A stretch of DNA of 16,391 bases from Polaromonas sp. (GTDB taxonomy: Bacteria > Pseudomonadota > Gammaproteobacteria > Burkholderiales > Burkholderiaceae_C), in the NCBI GenBank assembly GCA_013205645.1, contig JABMMH010000066.1, positions 1 through 16,391 of the forward strand, read 5' to 3'. Position 1 is the stretch's first letter, and each line of letters starts with the position of its first letter. Under the pieces are notes generated by a model. The model saw nothing but the letters and a program-made list of their open reading frames with translations, made no database searches and was not told the origin of the DNA. The translations under genes and the position numbers were made by a program. Of this stretch, positions 1 to 9,544 are shown one piece after another.

Positions 1-523
1 CTCTATCGCCGACCAGGCGCGCACGATTCGCATCCCAGTGCACATGATCGAAACCATCAACAAAATGAACCGCTTGAGCCGTCAGCACTTGCAAGAGTTT
101 GGCTTTGAGCCAGACGCCAGCGTGTTGGCCGAAAAGATGGAGATTCCGGAAGAGAAAATCCGCAAGATCATGAAGATCGCCAAAGAGCCGATCTCGATGG
201 AAACGCCGATCGGTGACGACGACGACTCCCATCTGGGTGACTTCATCGAGGACGGCGCCAACACCGCTCCGCTGGAAGCGGCGATGCAAGCCGGTCTGCG
301 CGATGTGGTGAAAGACATTCTCGACAGCCTGACACCGCGTGAAGCCAAAGTGCTGCGCATGCGCTTCGGTATTGAGATGTCGACCGACCACACGCTGGAA
401 GAAGTCGGCAAGCAGTTCGACGTGACCCGCGAGCGAATTCGCCAGATCGAAGCCAAGGCTTTGCGTAAGCTCAAGCACCCAAGCCGCAGCGACAAACTGC
501 GCAGCTTTATCGACATGCAATAA
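1..523 (+). CDS. rpoD: RNA polymerase sigma factor RpoD (sigma-70), C-terminal part
   Basis: This is the 3' end of the housekeeping sigma factor gene; the frame is open from base 2 and runs to TAA at 521-523, giving the last 173 residues. The first residues (SIADQARTIRIPVHMIETIN) are the end of region 2.4 and the start of region 3, which contact the extended -10 element. Region 4 follows: TPREAKVLRMRFGI is region 4.1, and TLEEVGKQFDVTRERIRQIE is the helix-turn-helix of region 4.2 that reads the -35 box, followed by the usual ALRKLKHPSRSDKLRSF tail. The fit to primary (group 1) sigma factors is very close. Regions 1 and 2 lie outside the window. A GTG at 38 is an internal valine codon, not a start. 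A strong terminator follows directly, so this is the last gene of its transcript. Confidence 0.97.
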   Translation, partial: SIADQARTIRIPVHMIETINKMNRLSRQHLQEFGFEPDASVLAEKMEIPEEKIRKIMKIAKEPISMETPIGDDDDSHLGDFIEDGANTAPLEAAMQAGLRDVVKDILDSLTPREAKVLRMRFGIEMSTDHTLEEVGKQFDVTRERIRQIEAKALRKLKHPSRSDKLRSFIDMQ

Positions 524-547
524 CGCAACCTTGCCTTTAAAGCGCTA

Positions 548-585
548 AAGCGCCTGCTGCCTTCACGGTAGCAGGCGCTTTTTTT
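548..585 (+). terminator. Intrinsic terminator of rpoD
   Basis: A perfect 11-bp stem (AAGCGCCTGCT at 548-558 with AGCAGGCGCTT at 570-580), extendable by a G-T and a C-G pair to 13 bp around a 7-base loop, runs straight into a T tract at 579-585. It lies 25 bases after the rpoD stop. Confidence 0.92.
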
Positions 586-984
586 CGTTTGAACATGATC
601 CATCCGACGCCGGAAAAAGGCGTGCGCTGACAGCTTTTCTTATAAAAGCCCGAGACTCAATACTCACAAAGGAAGACCGAACCGCGACATTCAGTGGTGG
701 TTTGGCGCCTTGGTTAGCTGCTTATTTCGCTTTGGATGGCGAGGTTTTTTTGCGGCCTTTTTTCTTGGCAGGCTTGTCCTGCAAGCGCTTTGCGCTGGGC
801 TCTGACACATTGCGATGGTTGGCAGCAGTGGCTTTGATCGCTGCAGCCACGTGGCTTTGGCTGCTGTGGTCGCCTCACACACGGGCGGGTCTGCGCGCCC
901 CTGAGCGGCACTGCAGCTAGACTCACGGTCCAACGCGCTTGACCGATAGGTCTGGCCTTGCCCCTCCCGACTGAAGGACTCCTC
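586..984. other. Gene-poor stretch between rpoD terminator and denD
   Basis: About 400 bases with no convincing long gene. Open frames on both strands here lack a good ribosome site and family resemblance. A possible short basic peptide on the minus strand is listed separately. Two small tandem inverted repeats are visible (GCAGG 768-772 with CCTGC 778-782, and AGCGC 784-788 with GCGCT 792-796), neither followed by a T tract. TATAAA at 641-646 has no matching -35 hexamer, and an AAGGAAG motif near 669-675 has no start codon at a proper distance. No tRNA is seen. The promoter for denD is presumably in this stretch but I cannot place it. Confidence 0.5.
722..850 (-). CDS. Possible 42-residue lysine-rich basic peptide
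   Basis: On the minus strand a frame opens at GTG (850-848) and ends at TAA (724-722), giving 42 residues. The C-terminal half is strongly basic: KRLQDKPAKKKGRKKTSPSK (residues 21-40) then AK. This is the composition of histone-like or nucleic-acid-binding tails, and it reads more like a protein than either overlapping frame. Only the GTG is available as a start, because an in-frame TGA lies a short way upstream, and no clear ribosome site precedes it. It could therefore be a genuine tiny gene, or the surviving 3' end of a larger decayed gene whose upstream part is now out of frame. I do not recognise the family. It points towards rpoD and is separated from it by the rpoD terminator. Confidence 0.3.
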   Translation of the reverse strand: MAAAIKATAANHRNVSEPSAKRLQDKPAKKKGRKKTSPSKAK

Positions 985-2007
985 ATGAACATCGTCATCA
1001 CCGGCGGCGCCGGATTTTTGGGTGTGCGCCTAGCGCGCACCTTGCTCAAACAAAACACCTTGGCCTTGGCTGGCCGTAAACCACAACCCATCCAAAAAAT
1101 CACCTTAGTCGATCGCGTTGCACCGCCTGCCGACCTGACGGATGACCACCGCGTGCGCGCTGTGATGGGCGACCTCAACGCCTTGTTGGCAACGGATGCA
1201 GGCGACCAAGTGGTGCAGGCAAATGATGCGTTGGTGTTTCATCTGGCGGCAGCCGTGAGCGGCGAATGTGAGGCTGATTTTGATTTGGGCATGCGCAGCA
1301 ATGTCGACGCCACGCGCGCACTCCTCGAAGCCTGCAGGGCGCGCAAGACGTCGCCCATGCTGGTCTTTGCCTCATCCTTGGCCGTGTTTGGCAATTCACC
1401 CGAGCAACCCCTGCCGGACGTGATCGACGACCGGACCTTGCCGACGCCGCAAAACAGCTACGGCATCCAGAAGTTCATTGGCGAGCAATGGGTCGCAGAC
1501 TATGCGCGCAAGGGCTTTGTGCAAGGCCGCAATGTGCGCTTGATGACAGTGAGCGTTCGCCCCGGCAAACCCAACGGCGCTGCCTCGAGCTTTTTAAGCG
1601 GCATGATCCGCGAGCCGCTGGCCGGTCTGGCGGCGGTGTGCCCAGTGCCGCCCGACACCGCGGTGGCCCTGTCATCGCCAAGCCGCACGATCGCCGGGCT
1701 GATCCGGGCGGCCGAAGCCAGCGACGCCGACTGGGGCGCACGCACCGCCATCAATCTGCCCGCCCTGAAAACCACGGCAGCCGAGATGGCCCAAGCACTG
1801 GAACGTGCCGCAGGCCCGCAAGTAGCCCGGCTGATCAGTTGGACACCCGACCCGGCGGTGGCCAAGATCATCACCAGTTGGCCTGCGCATATTCAAGCCG
1901 ACCGCGCAGCCGGCCTGGGCTTGCTGCCAGACGCTGATTTCGACGCCATCATCAACGAATACATTAGCGAAAACCCTGAGATCCACAGCATCAACCGAAA
2001 CGCATAA
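985..2007 (+). CDS. denD: D-erythronate dehydrogenase-like SDR oxidoreductase
   Basis: An extended short-chain dehydrogenase of 340 residues. The N-terminal Rossmann loop is GGAGFLG (residues 7-13), HLAA (87-90) is the second nucleotide-contact motif, and the catalytic set is Ser130/131 (FASSLAVFG), Tyr159 and Lys163 (SYGIQK). The middle part, with SVRPGKPNGAASSFLSGMIR and EPLAGLAAVCPVPPDT, closely resembles what I recall of DenD, the NAD-dependent D-erythronate dehydrogenase described with TRAP and other solute-binding proteins in tetronate catabolism. I chose ATG 985 over an in-frame TTG at 958 because GAAGGA at 972-977 is a good ribosome site for it and the sequence then starts directly at the Rossmann strand. 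Sixty bases separate it from dctP, consistent with one operon in which the transporter imports the acid that this enzyme oxidises. The exact substrate could be a related sugar acid. The later pathway enzymes (OtnI, OtnK, OtnC) are not in the window. Confidence 0.85.
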   Translation: MNIVITGGAGFLGVRLARTLLKQNTLALAGRKPQPIQKITLVDRVAPPADLTDDHRVRAVMGDLNALLATDAGDQVVQANDALVFHLAAAVSGECEADFDLGMRSNVDATRALLEACRARKTSPMLVFASSLAVFGNSPEQPLPDVIDDRTLPTPQNSYGIQKFIGEQWVADYARKGFVQGRNVRLMTVSVRPGKPNGAASSFLSGMIREPLAGLAAVCPVPPDTAVALSSPSRTIAGLIRAAEASDADWGARTAINLPALKTTAAEMAQALERAAGPQVARLISWTPDPAVAKIITSWPAHIQADRAAGLGLLPDADFDAIINEYISENPEIHSINRNA

Positions 2008-2023
2008 TTCTTTGGCTTATTCA

Positions 2024-2042
2024 GCTGATAAATTGAATCAGC
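2024..2042. promoter_or_regulatory. Inverted repeat upstream of dctP, possible operator
   Basis: GCTGAT (2024-2029) and ATCAGC (2037-2042) form a perfect 6-bp inverted repeat with a 7-base AT-rich spacer in the 60-base gap between denD and dctP. There is no T tract, so it is not a terminator. The size suits a dimeric repressor site, but no regulator gene is present and no clear promoter hexamers flank it. Confidence 0.25.
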
Positions 2043-2067
2043 CATTCAGACAATCCACGGAGACACC

Positions 2068-3039
2068 TTGAAATACAACAAACTCATCATCGGCATGTCC
2101 TTGGCCATGGGGCTGCTGGCATCGGCTGCCGCCCAGACCACCATGAAGATCAGCATCTCGGTGGCGCAAAACTCGCACCAAGGCATTGCCATCGACACCT
2201 TTGCCAAGGAAGTCGAGAAGCGCACAGCCGGTCGCTACAAGGTCCAAGCCTTTTACAACGGCTCACTCGGCGGTGAGCGCGAGTCCATCGAAGCGGTGCA
2301 ACTCGGCACGCAAGAACTGGCGTTTTCGTCGTCTGGCCCGATTCCCAACTTTGTGCCTGAAACCAAAATCCTCGACGTTCCCTTCCTGTTCCGCGACAAG
2401 GCGCACGCCCGCGCGGTGCTGGACGGCCCGATCGGACAAGAGCTGCTAGCCAAGTTCGAACCCAAGGGTTTCAAGGCGCTGGCCTGGGGTGAAAACGGCT
2501 TTCGCCACATGACGAACAGCAAGCGCGACGTCAACGTGCCGGCAGACTTGAAGGGTCTGAAGATGCGCACCATGGAAAATCCGGTGCACATTGCGGCCTA
2601 CAAAGGTCTCGGCATCATCACCACACCCATGGCTTTTCCTGAAGTCTTCACCGCCTTGCAACAAGGCACGGTTGATGGTCAAGAAAACCCGCTGTCAGTC
2701 ATCATGTCGGCCAAGTTTGACCAAGTGCAAAAACACCTGAGCTTGACCGGCCACGTGTATTCGCCGTGCATCTTTGTCATGAACAAGGCGATCTTTGATA
2801 AGCTCAGCGCCGCCGACAAGACCGCTTTTGTCGACGCCGCCAAGGAAGGCGCCAAAGCCAACCGCGCCCGCGTTGATCAGGACGACGCCAACGGCGTCAA
2901 AGAGTTGCGCGCCAAAGGCATGACGGTCATCGACAACGTCGACAAGGCCAAGTTCGTCACCGCTTTGACCACCGTCAACGCTGGTTTCGAGAAAGACTTC
3001 GGCAAGGCGAATCTGGACCGCATTCGCAACATCAAGTAA
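2068..3039 (+). CDS. dctP: TRAP transporter periplasmic substrate-binding protein (DctP family)
   Basis: This 323-residue protein is the periplasmic receptor of a tripartite ATP-independent transporter. It begins with a signal peptide: basic MKYNK, a hydrophobic core to about residue 20, and probable cleavage near the ASAAAQ stretch (residues 19-24). The DctP family marks are present: SHQGIAIDTFAKEVEKRTAG, the FYNGSLGGERESIEAVQLGT segment, Arg167 in LKMRTMENP (the arginine that normally binds the substrate carboxylate), and FTALQQGTVDGQENP (194-208). The start is TTG at 2068, supported by GGAGA just upstream (2059-2063) and by the charged n-region of the signal peptide; ATG 2095 would remove part of that peptide. 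It is followed by a terminator-like hairpin before dctQ. The ligand is an organic acid, perhaps D-erythronate or a relative judging from denD, but it cannot be read from sequence alone. Confidence 0.93.
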   Translation: MKYNKLIIGMSLAMGLLASAAAQTTMKISISVAQNSHQGIAIDTFAKEVEKRTAGRYKVQAFYNGSLGGERESIEAVQLGTQELAFSSSGPIPNFVPETKILDVPFLFRDKAHARAVLDGPIGQELLAKFEPKGFKALAWGENGFRHMTNSKRDVNVPADLKGLKMRTMENPVHIAAYKGLGIITTPMAFPEVFTALQQGTVDGQENPLSVIMSAKFDQVQKHLSLTGHVYSPCIFVMNKAIFDKLSAADKTAFVDAAKEGAKANRARVDQDDANGVKELRAKGMTVIDNVDKAKFVTALTTVNAGFEKDFGKANLDRIRNIK

Positions 3040-3062
3040 ACACCGCCACAACAGAAATTCTG

Positions 3063-3096
3063 CCGCCCGTGGTCCAAGAGACTGCGGGCGGTTTTT
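3063..3096 (+). terminator. Intrinsic terminator or attenuator between dctP and dctQ
   Basis: CCGCCCG (3063-3069) pairs perfectly with CGGGCGG (3085-3091), followed by TTTTTATTT. It lies 23 bases after the dctP stop. No promoter is obvious before dctQ, so partial read-through is the likely design, giving more dctP than permease transcript. Confidence 0.8.
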
Positions 3097-3127
3097 ATTT
3101 AGAAAACTAAAAATAAGCGCGGTTCCG

Positions 3128-3622
3128 ATGAAACAAAATTTCCTCACCCTAGAACGCTGGACCACCGGTTTTTCGATGCTGGTGGCCTGCCTCATGCTGG
3201 TCATTGCCTCTAGTCTGGGCATGTTCCAAATCGTCACCCGCTTTGTCCTCGAGCAACCCGCAGAGTGGAGCGAAATCCTGATTCGCCTGAGCTTGATCTG
3301 GATGGTCTTCATGGGCATTCCGGCGGCCTTCAGGCAAGGCTCAATGGTCAGCGTCGACGTGCTGTACCGCTGGAGCCAGCCGAATGTCAGGCGCTGGTTT
3401 GACTGGCTGAGCTGCTTGGCCGCACTGACCCTGATCGGCGTGATCATTTGGTGGGGCTGGGACTATGCGTTGCGCGGCCGGGTGCAAACCATGGCCGGCC
3501 TTGAGTCGCTGTCGATGTTCTGGGGCTATGTGGCCATGCCGGTGGGCGGCGTCTTTTGCGTTTTCGGCATCATCGCCAACTTGCTGGACCCACAGCGCCA
3601 AGAGCTGGAGACCGCCACATGA
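3128..3622 (+). CDS. dctQ: TRAP transporter small permease subunit (DctQ family)
   Basis: This 164-residue inner-membrane protein has about four hydrophobic segments (roughly residues 12-34, 47-67, 93-113 and 129-150), the normal layout of DctQ, which pairs with DctM to form the sodium-driven permease. The conserved PAEWSEILIR (residues 44-53) after the first helix and FMGIPAAFRQGSMVSVDVL (61-79) are family signatures. The start is ATG 3128; the ribosome site in front of it is weak. The stop TGA (3620-3622) overlaps the dctM ATG (3619-3621) as ATGA, which points to translational coupling. Confidence 0.93.
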   Translation: MKQNFLTLERWTTGFSMLVACLMLVIASSLGMFQIVTRFVLEQPAEWSEILIRLSLIWMVFMGIPAAFRQGSMVSVDVLYRWSQPNVRRWFDWLSCLAALTLIGVIIWWGWDYALRGRVQTMAGLESLSMFWGYVAMPVGGVFCVFGIIANLLDPQRQELETAT

Positions 3623-4895
3623 CCGCCGTGATGCTGACCACCATGATCCTGTGCTTTGCGCTGACGATCTCTGTCGCCGTGTCGATTGGCTTGGCCTCTG
3701 TACTGGGGATTCAGGCCAACAACGCCCACATGCTGATTTCCGTCAAGGAAATGTTCAACGCCATCAACAAGTTTCCATTGGCTGCCATTCCCTTTTCATT
3801 TTGGCCGGCAACCTGATGGAAACCGGCGGCATTTCGCGCCGCTTGGTCGAGTTTGCGAAAAGCATCGTCGGCGGTGTGCAAGGTGGCTTGCCCATGACTT
3901 GCGTGCTGACCTGCATGATCTTTGCCGCCGTTTCGGGCTCATCGGTGGCCACCACCTTTGCCGTGGGCGCGATCCTTATTCCCGCACTCATCAAACACGG
4001 TTACCCGACAGCCTATGCGGCCTCACTGCAAGCGACCAGCGCTGAACTCGGGGTGATCATTCCACCGTCGATCCCAATGATCTTGTACGGCGTCAGCGCC
4101 GAAGTCTCGATTGGCGAGCTTTTCATTGCGGGCATCGGCCCCGGCATTTTCATCAGCCTCGCGCTGATGGCTTTTGTCTATGTCTACTGCCGGATCAAGG
4201 GCTGGGGCAAGAACGACGGCGACGGCCGACTCAGCTTTGGCCGCGCCACTTGGCAAGCCGGCTGGGCGCTGTTGATGCCGGTGATCATTCTGGGCGGCAT
4301 TTATGGCGGCGTCTTCACGCCGACTGAAGCGGCTGCGGTCGCGGTGTTTTATGCGTTGGTTGTCGGCGTGCTGATCTACAGAGAAATCAGCCTGCAGAGC
4401 CTGATCGTGGTGTTGCGCAAGTCAGTGATTTCCAGCGCGGTGATCATGTTCATCATCGCCAATGCGGGCCTGTTCGCCTTCCTGATCACGCGCGCCGGCG
4501 TACCGGACGAGATTGGCCGTTGGCTTGAAGCCGTGCTGCAGTCGCCTATGCTGTTTTTGCTGGGCGTGAATGCTGCCTTGTTTGTGATTGGGATGTTCAT
4601 TGAAACCAGTGCCGCCATCATTGTGCTGGCACCGATTCTGGCGCCAGTTGCGATGCACTTCGGCATTGACCCGGTGCATTTCGGCATGGTCATGGTGGTG
4701 AATTTGGCCATGGGCATGATCACCCCACCCTTTGGCGTCAACCTGTTTGCCGCCTGCACGGTCGCGCGCATATCGCTGGACCGCATAGTGAGTCACCTGA
4801 TTCCCTTTGTGCTGGTGATTTTCTCTTGCCTGATGGTCATCACCTACGTGCCGGCACTGTCGCTGACGCTGCGTGATTTGGTCTATGGAAGATAG
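3619..4895 (+). pseudogene. dctM: TRAP transporter large permease (DctM family), frameshifted
   Basis: This is the large membrane subunit of the TRAP transporter, which carries the substrate path. From ATG 3619 the frame reads normally to about residue 59 (KFPLAAIPF) and then fails, ending at TGA 3814-3816 after 65 residues. The remainder (FILAGNLMETGGISRRLVEF onwards) is intact in the -1 frame to the stop at 4893-4895. One missing T in the run CCCTTTTCATTTT (3790-3802) explains this: with five Ts the protein would read AIPFFILAGNLMETGG and be 425 residues long, the usual DctM size. Apart from this the sequence is well kept, with family motifs such as SGSSVATTFAVGAILIPALI, MITPPFGVNLFAACTVA and GVFTPTEAAAVAVFYA. 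The bases do not make a classical -1 slippery heptamer. The change may be a sequencing or assembly error, a recent real mutation, or be bypassed by restart at ATG 3816-3818, which overlaps the stop as TGATG. Confidence 0.88.
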
Positions 4896-4978
4896 GTAGA
4901 GATCCTTTTCGACAAAAAAAACAGACAAAAGCAGAACCCTGCTTCGCGGTATAAATCTATCAGGTAAAGTGGTTAGAA

Positions 4979-4996
4979 GAGGCAGCGCTTTGCCTC
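4979..4996 (+). promoter_or_regulatory. Hairpin directly in front of the gcvT ribosome site
   Basis: GAGGCA (4979-4984) pairs perfectly with TGCCTC (4991-4996) around the loop GCGCTT. The ribosome site GGAG (4998-5001) follows after one base. The structure could affect gcvT translation initiation. It is too short to be a riboswitch aptamer. Confidence 0.3.
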
Positions 4997-5009
4997 CGGA
5001 GAACCGACT

Positions 5010-6155
5010 GTGACCACCCCTGCTTCTGAAACCCTGTTGACCACCCCGCTGCACGCCTTGCATGCCGAACTCGGCGCCCGCATGGTGCCGTTTGCCGGCT
5101 ACAGCATGCCGGTGCAATACCCGGCTGGACTGATGGCCGAGCATCTGCAAACGCGCACCGCCGCTGGCCTGTTTGACGTCTCCCACATGGGCCAGTTGCG
5201 GCTGGACGGCCCAGACGCCGCCGCCGCGCTGGAGAGCCTGATCCCCATGGATGTGGTGGACTTGGCGGTCGGCAAACAGCGCTATGGACTGTTGCTGAAC
5301 GACGCGGGCGGCATCATCGACGACCTGATGTTTGTCAACCGAGACGTAGCCCACGGCGGCGATATTTTCATCATCGTCAATGGCGCTTGCAAGGTCGGCG
5401 ACATCGCGCACATTCAGCAAAAAATTGGCCACCGTTGTGAGGTCATCCCGATGCCAGAGATGGCGCTGCTGGCCTTGCAAGGGCCACAGGCTGTAAGCGC
5501 TTTGGCGCGGCTGGCCCCTGGCGTGACCTCATTGGTGTTCATGAGCGGCGGTGCATTCCAAGTGGCCGGCTGCGACTGCTTCATCACGCGCAGCGGCTAC
5601 ACCGGCGAAGACGGTTTTGAAATCTCGGTGCCAGCAGAGCAAGCTGAAAGTTTGGCTCGCGGCTTACTGGCCCAGCCCGAAGTCAAACCGGTCGGCTTGG
5701 GTGCGCGCAACTCACTCCGCTTAGAGGCCGGACTCTGCCTTTATGGCAACGACCTCGACAGCAGCACCACACCGGTTGAGGCCAACCTGAACTGGGCAAT
5801 CCAAAAAATTCGGCGCATCGGCGGCGAACGCGCTGGCGGTTTTCCCGGTGCCGGCACCGTACTGGCGCAATTGGCCGACCCCACGCTGCTGACCCGCCAA
5901 CGCGTCGGCTTGGTGGCCTTGGAACGGGTGCCCGTGCGCGAACACACTGAGCTGCAAACACTTGACGGCCAACGCGCAGGCGAGGTCACCAGCGGACTGC
6001 TTGGTCCGAGCATCAACCAACCCATTGCCATGGCTTATGTCGCGCCGGCTCATGCAGCACTCGGCACCCGCTTAAACGCCATCGTGCGCGGCAAGCCGGT
6101 GCCTATGCAAGTCAGTCCCCTGCCCTTTGTGGCGAATCGTTACCACCGCGGCTGA
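5010..6155 (+). CDS. gcvT: Glycine cleavage system T protein (aminomethyltransferase)
   Basis: GcvT is the tetrahydrofolate-dependent subunit of the glycine cleavage complex. It takes the aminomethyl group from the lipoyl arm of GcvH and yields ammonia and 5,10-methylene-tetrahydrofolate. The 381-residue product is slightly longer than the roughly 365-residue norm. Signatures are PFAGYSMPVQYPAG (residues 27-40), AAGLFDVSHMGQLRLDG (51-67), GGIIDDLMF (100-108, with the conserved aspartate pair 104-105 at the folate site), SGYTGEDGFEISVP and GLGARNSLRLEAGLCLYGND. The C-terminal barrel domain (about 290-381) contains the GEVTSGLLGPSINQPIAMAYV stretch, typical of the family. The start is GTG 5010 with GGAG eight bases upstream. 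It opens a gcvT-gcvH-gcvP unit and lies 114 bases after dctM. Confidence 0.96.
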   Translation: MTTPASETLLTTPLHALHAELGARMVPFAGYSMPVQYPAGLMAEHLQTRTAAGLFDVSHMGQLRLDGPDAAAALESLIPMDVVDLAVGKQRYGLLLNDAGGIIDDLMFVNRDVAHGGDIFIIVNGACKVGDIAHIQQKIGHRCEVIPMPEMALLALQGPQAVSALARLAPGVTSLVFMSGGAFQVAGCDCFITRSGYTGEDGFEISVPAEQAESLARGLLAQPEVKPVGLGARNSLRLEAGLCLYGNDLDSSTTPVEANLNWAIQKIRRIGGERAGGFPGAGTVLAQLADPTLLTRQRVGLVALERVPVREHTELQTLDGQRAGEVTSGLLGPSINQPIAMAYVAPAHAALGTRLNAIVRGKPVPMQVSPLPFVANRYHRG

Positions 6156-6185
6156 GCTTTCGCCTCACTGCAGCATCACACACAT

Positions 6186-6211
6186 CGTTCACAATGAACG
6201 CAACATTTTTT
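6186..6211 (+). promoter_or_regulatory. Hairpin with T tract between gcvT and gcvH
   Basis: CGTTCA (6186-6191) and TGAACG (6195-6200) form a perfect 6-bp stem with a 3-base loop, followed after five bases by six Ts (6206-6211). It is a weak terminator or attenuator at best, and might adjust the ratio of gcvT to gcvH and gcvP or protect RNA ends. Confidence 0.35.
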
Positions 6212-6226
6212 GACTGAAAGCACACC

Positions 6227-6592
6227 ATGATCAAGTACACCGAAGACCACGAATGGCTCAACATTGAAGGTGATATTGCCACCGTCGGCATCACAGTCCA
6301 CGCGCAAGACGCACTGGGCGATGTGGTCTTTGTCGACCTGCCTGAAGTCGGCACCACCATGGTCCAAAAAGCCACGGCCGGCGTGGTCGAGTCGGTCAAG
6401 GCTGCCGCTGACGTTTACATGCCCGTCACTGGCGAAGTGGTTGAGGTCAACGAAGCCCTGCGCGATGACCCTTCTCTGGCCAACAGTGACCCGCTGGGCG
6501 CTGGTTGGTTTTTCAAGGTCAAGCTGGCTGACCCAACGCAGTTGGACGCGCTGATGGACGAGACCTCGTACACCGCTTTTTCTGCCAGCTGA
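6227..6592 (+). CDS. gcvH: Glycine cleavage system H protein (lipoyl carrier)
   Basis: GcvH is the small lipoylated shuttle of the glycine cleavage complex; its lipoyl arm carries the aminomethyl intermediate between the P, T and L proteins. At 121 residues it is a little shorter than many homologues (about 125-130). It starts with the typical IKYTEDHEWL; the lipoylation lysine is Lys58 in GVVESVKAAADVYMPVTGEV (52-71). The C-terminal segment NSDPLGAGWFFKVKLADPTQ also fits. The ATG at 6227 matches the family start, though the purine-rich stretch before it (GAAAG) is only a modest ribosome site. gcvP begins 27 bases later. Confidence 0.97.
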   Translation: MIKYTEDHEWLNIEGDIATVGITVHAQDALGDVVFVDLPEVGTTMVQKATAGVVESVKAAADVYMPVTGEVVEVNEALRDDPSLANSDPLGAGWFFKVKLADPTQLDALMDETSYTAFSAS

Positions 6593-6619
6593 TTCACTTT
6601 TCAAGAAGGTCTTCTATTG

Positions 6620-9508
<2,889 letters not shown>

Positions 9509-9544
9509 CCAGCGACGGAAACTATTCACTTTTTCAAGCACTTT

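Noticed and set aside
691..933. Minus-strand frame of 80 codons and plus-strand frame of 72 codons (702-920) in the gap after rpoD
   Set aside because: No proper ribosome site, odd composition, and a better coding-like frame (722-850 minus) overlaps them; kept only as a note.
2695..3447. Minus-strand open frame of 250 codons across dctP and dctQ
   Set aside because: Antisense shadow; it crosses the terminator between two confident genes and has no recognisable domain.
3790..3802. Programmed -1 frameshifting in dctM
   Set aside because: The codons ATT-CCC-TTT-TCA do not allow re-pairing of both tRNAs after a -1 slip, and no strong downstream stem is obvious; a simple one-base deletion or sequencing error is more likely.
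4913..4944. Small hairpin AGCAG-AACC-CTGCT preceded by an A run, looking like a minus-strand terminator
   Set aside because: The stem is only 5-6 bp and there is no minus-strand gene running into it; likely chance.
4950..4956. TATAAAT as a -10 box for gcvT
   Set aside because: No acceptable -35 hexamer is found 15-19 bases upstream (the region reads CAAAAGCAG), so I do not annotate a promoter.
4950..4984. Faint similarity of TCAGGTAAAGTGG plus the following bases to the 3' part of a glycine riboswitch aptamer before gcvT
   Set aside because: The rest of the aptamer (conserved GGAGAG-type 5' part and the core with CCGAAGG) is absent and the leader is too short; a few matching bases are not enough.
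4422..5480. Long minus-strand open frame (352 codons) across dctM and gcvT
   Set aside because: It overlaps two well-identified genes, is rich in His, Gln and Arg as expected for an antisense shadow of GC-rich coding sequence, and shows no family motif.
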